A stretch of DNA of 64,000 nucleotides from Pseudorhizobium tarimense (GTDB taxonomy: Bacteria; Pseudomonadota; Alphaproteobacteria; Rhizobiales; Rhizobiaceae). Shown piece after piece: positions 61,602 through 64,000 of this stretch. Where the stretch lies: assembly GCF_022968135.1 (NCBI RefSeq), contig NZ_JALJRA010000012.1, positions 62,001 through 126,000 of the forward strand. The letters run 5' to 3'. The position numbers and the translations under genes were made by a program. Under the pieces are notes generated by a model that was given only the letters and a program-made list of their open reading frames with translations, did no database searches and was not told the DNA's origin. The first letter of the stretch is position 1, and each line of letters begins with the position of its first letter.

Positions 61602-62870
61602 TCAGGAAAGCCAGTCGGGGACGGAATCGAGCCCGATCAGTTCGTCATAGGTGCCCCGGGGGCGGATCACGTGGAACCGGTCCCCCTTCACCAGCACTTC
61701 GGGCACCAGAAGCCGCGAATTGTACGTCCCTGCCTGCACGGCTCCATAGGCGCCCGCCGAACCGACGGCGATCAGGTCACCCGGCTTCGGTGCTGCCATC
61801 TCCCGATCGAGCGCGAGATAGTCGCCCGTCTCGCAGACCGGCCCAACGATGTCTCCACGGATGCGCTGAGCCTCCGACGCTGCCGCGACAATCGGACGGA
61901 CCTCGTGATAGGCATCGTAAAGCGTCGGGCGTATGAGGTCGTTCATCGCGCCGTCGACGATCACAAATGTCTTCTCGCCGCCATCCTTCACATAGATCAC
62001 CTCGGTGACGAGGATGCCGGCATTGCCGACGATGAGGCGGCCCGGCTCGGTGACGATCTTGCAGTCGAGAGAGCGCAGCTGACGCTTGACGGTTTCTGCA
62101 TAGGCATCCGGCAGTGGCGGCGGATTGTTGTCGTCCTTGTAGGGAATGCCAAGCCCGCCGCCGATATCGACGTGATCGATCCGGTGGCCCTCGGTGCGCA
62201 GCGTGTCGACCAGTTCCCGCAGCAGGCGAAAGGCATCTTCGAATGGCTGCAGCTCGGTGATCTGGCTGCCGATATGCATGTCGATGCCGTTCACCTCAAT
62301 GCCCGGCAGCTGGGCCGCATGAGCATAGACGGCGCGGGCACGCTCGTAGGAGATGCCGAACTTGTTTTCCTTCTTGCCGGTCGAGATCTTGGCATGCGTG
62401 CGCGCATCGACGTCCGGATTGATGCGGAAAGATACATGTGCGCGCTTGCCCATCCGCTGGGCGCGCTGGTTAAGAACCTCTAGCTCCGGCTCGGACTCCA
62501 CGTTGAAGCAGTAGATGTCGGCTTCCAGCGCGAGATCCATTTCGGTGGCCGTCTTGCCGACGCCGGAGAACATGATGCGGCTTGCCGGAATGCCAGCCGC
62601 CAGTGCTCGTCGAAGCTCGCCGCCGGAAACGACGTCGGTACCCGCGCCGAGCCGCCCGAGCGTCTTCAGAACCGCCTGGTTGGAATTGGCCTTCATCGCA
62701 TAGCAAACCATTGCGTCCACGTCGGCGAAGGCCTTGGTGAAGACGGTGTAGTGGCGCTCCAGCGTCGCGGTCGAATAGCAGTAGAAGGGTGTGCCGACCG
62801 CTTTAGCGATTTCGGGAACAGGCACGTTTTCGGCGTGTAGTACGCCGTCGATATACTGGAAATGGTTCAC
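61602..62870 (-). CDS. lysA: Diaminopimelate decarboxylase
   Basis: A 422-residue PLP enzyme that makes L-lysine from meso-diaminopimelate. The PLP lysine is in VCYAMKANSNQAVLK; the glycine-rich DHVDIGGGLGIPY and the C-terminal VGPVCETGDYLALDREM, where the second active-site cysteine lies, are also present. The frame is open upstream, but family N-termini begin (M)NHFQYIDGVL, which puts the start at the GTG at 62870, 13 bases after the lptM stop. Confidence 0.95.
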   Translation of the reverse strand: MNHFQYIDGVLHAENVPVPEIAKAVGTPFYCYSTATLERHYTVFTKAFADVDAMVCYAMKANSNQAVLKTLGRLGAGTDVVSGGELRRALAAGIPASRIMFSGVGKTATEMDLALEADIYCFNVESEPELEVLNQRAQRMGKRAHVSFRINPDVDARTHAKISTGKKENKFGISYERARAVYAHAAQLPGIEVNGIDMHIGSQITELQPFEDAFRLLRELVDTLRTEGHRIDHVDIGGGLGIPYKDDNNPPPLPDAYAETVKRQLRSLDCKIVTEPGRLIVGNAGILVTEVIYVKDGGEKTFVIVDGAMNDLIRPTLYDAYHEVRPIVAAASEAQRIRGDIVGPVCETGDYLALDREMAAPKPGDLIAVGSAGAYGAVQAGTYNSRLLVPEVLVKGDRFHVIRPRGTYDELIGLDSVPDWLS

Positions 62871-62883
62871 CTGAGGCAGTCCG

Positions 62884-63084
62884 TCAGAGCAGGGGGTCAA
62901 GAAGGAAGGGGCGGTTGCTGACCGGGTCCGGCTGGCGGTTTTCACCGCTCTTTCGCATGTTCTGCTGTTCGACCGGCGTGCTGGGGCGATCGAGCTCGCC
63001 CTTTCGGCCGCATCCGCCAAGGACGAGCCCTGCGACAGCGAGCATCAGGAAAGTTGCGCCGAATTTCTGCGAGCCGATCGACAT
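62884..63084 (-). CDS. lptM: Small lipoprotein LptM (YifL-like)
   Basis: A 66-residue lipoprotein: MSIGSQKFGATFLMLAVAGL is the signal segment and the lipid-modified cysteine sits in VLGGCGRKGELDRP. The GCGxKGxL pattern right after the signal is the LptM signature. In E. coli LptM helps LptD mature in the LPS export complex. AAGGAC precedes the ATG at 63084. Its place between argH and lysA is conserved in Rhizobiales. Confidence 0.85.
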   Translation of the reverse strand: MSIGSQKFGATFLMLAVAGLVLGGCGRKGELDRPSTPVEQQNMRKSGENRQPDPVSNRPFLLDPLL

Positions 63085-63166
63085 CTGATGTCCTTCATTG
63101 ACTGGTTGCGGCCTTTCATAGCGAAGTTTCAGCCGCTTGTGCAGTGTGGTTGATTGCCTTGCGGCC

Positions 63167-64000
63167 TCAGTTGAGGTTCCGCCACCAGGCGATCTGCTTG
63201 CGCACCTCGGACGGTGCCGTGCCGCCGAAGCTCGTGCGGCTGGCGACCGACGCATCGACGGAAAGAACATCGAAGACCTTGCCAGTGATCGAAGCATGGA
63301 TGCCTTGCAGCTCTTCAAGCGCCAGCTCGGCAAGCTCGCAGCCCTTCTGCTCGGCAAGCGCCACCGCCCGGCCCGTGACATGGTGAGCGTCGCGGAAGGG
63401 AAGCCCAGCCTCGCGCACAAGCCAGTCGGCAAGGTCGGTGGCGGTGGAATAGCCGGAGCCGGCGGCAGCGCGCATGCGGTCGGTGTGGACGGTCAGGTCC
63501 CGCACCATGCCAGTCATCGCGGCAATCGCTAGTTCGAGGTTCTCGGCGGCGTCGAAGACCTGTTCCTTGTCTTCCTGCATGTCCTTGGAATAGGCGAGCG
63601 GAAGACCTTTCATGACCGTCAGGAGCGCAACGAGCGAGCCGTTGATACGACCCGTCTTGGCGCGCACCAGCTCGGCGGCATCCGGGTTCTTCTTCTGCGG
63701 CATGATCGAAGAGCCGGTCGAAAAGGCGTCGGACAGGCGGATGAAGCCGAACTGCGGCGTCGACCATATCACGATCTCTTCCGCAAGCCGCGACAGGTGC
63801 ATGGAGCAGATCGCGGCAACCGAGAGAAACTCCAGGGCAAAATCGCGGTCGGAGACGGTGTCGATGGAATTGCGGGTCGGCTCACGGAAGCCGAGCGCCT
63901 TCGCAGTCATGTGACGGTCGATCGGGAAGCCGGTGCCGGCCAGTGCGGCTGCCCCGATCGGGCTTTCGTCCAGATGGTCGATCGCGTGGCGCACCCGCTG
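63167..64000 (-). CDS. argH: Argininosuccinate lyase (5' part beyond the window)
   Basis: The C-terminal 277 or so residues of an enzyme of about 465. It splits argininosuccinate into arginine and fumarate. The superfamily signature [12 protein letters not shown] is present with its mobile loop and catalytic serine, followed by [20 protein letters not shown] and the C-terminal helix region ending [10 protein letters not shown]. The frame continues to the window edge, so the start lies outside. lptM and lysA follow on the same strand. Confidence 0.96.
   Translation of the reverse strand, partial: QRVRHAIDHLDESPIGAAALAGTGFPIDRHMTAKALGFREPTRNSIDTVSDRDFALEFLSVAAICSMHLSRLAEEIVIWSTPQFGFIRLSDAFSTGSSIMPQKKNPDAAELVRAKTGRINGSLVALLTVMKGLPLAYSKDMQEDKEQVFDAAENLELAIAAMTGMVRDLTVHTDRMRAAAGSGYSTATDLADWLVREAGLPFRDAHHVTGRAVALAEQKGCELAELALEELQGIHASITGKVFDVLSVDASVASRTSFGGTAPSEVRKQIAWWRNLN

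Overview
The window looks like a chromosomal segment of a Rhizobiaceae-type alphaproteobacterium (Sinorhizobium/Ensifer, Rhizobium, Agrobacterium or a close relative). The main reasons are the housekeeping clusters typical of that group: xerD/accA divergent from aroK-aroB, bolA divergent from a J-domain gene upstream of cobS-cobT, a hisC-like aminotransferase plus tyrC, hpt-cpdR next to a TIGR02302-type membrane protein gene, and lysA-lptM-argH. The genus-level call is inference. Gene density is high, third codon positions are GC-rich, and there is no prophage, insertion sequence, CRISPR array or obvious transferred island.

Layout. 1-1731: the end of the F1Fo ATP synthase operon (partial atpD, atpC) and its terminator. 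1784-10664: a formate-oxidation module, made of a LysR regulator, the soluble NAD-dependent molybdenum formate dehydrogenase fdsG-fdsB-fdsA-fdhD(fdsC)-fdsD, and an OFA-type MFS carrier. The lysR-fdsG gap holds three separate inverted repeats. 10772-13027: a cheW-chemoreceptor pair in which the receptor N-terminus is broken by apparent single-base losses. 13235-20128: tamA-tamB and a small lipoprotein. 20414-24169: a coxS-coxL-coxM set for a form II CO-dehydrogenase-like molybdenum hydroxylase. 24213-26814: hemA (5-aminolevulinate synthase) behind an FNR/FixK-type box, converging on dxr. 26946-30005: a flavoprotein monooxygenase, a frameshifted lipoprotein gene, a decayed chemoreceptor-like gene and a tRNA-Arg.

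30095-46300: an M20 amidohydrolase, a D-Ala-D-Ala carboxypeptidase, a COG0523 metal GTPase, tusA with an L,D-transpeptidase, accA, xerD, a 51-residue membrane protein, aroK-aroB, a CorC-type protein, bolA, a J-domain protein, the aerobic cobaltochelatase genes cobS-cobT, a phytase-esterase-like protein and a queuosine-precursor transporter. 46386-55117: rpmB, DUF3108, cupin and gloB genes, a methyltransferase, hisC-like-tyrC, DUF2125, chaC, plsC and a DUF218 protein. 55185-64000: ftsE-ftsX, a membrane protein, hpt, cpdR, the TIGR02302 gene, lysA, lptM and the 3' part of argH.

How the parts connect: the redox modules (formate dehydrogenase, Cox-like hydroxylase) both need molybdenum cofactor, and FdhD/FdsC supports the first. 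Heme synthesis appears to be under an oxygen-responsive box. No clearly new defence or mobile system was found. The most unusual points are the symmetric fds leader, a perfect 11-bp stem between coxS and coxL, the form II active-site loop of CoxL, the chemoreceptor with a CheR/CheB-tether-like C-terminus but a broken N-terminus, and a receptor remnant with its signalling segment before its sensor segment.
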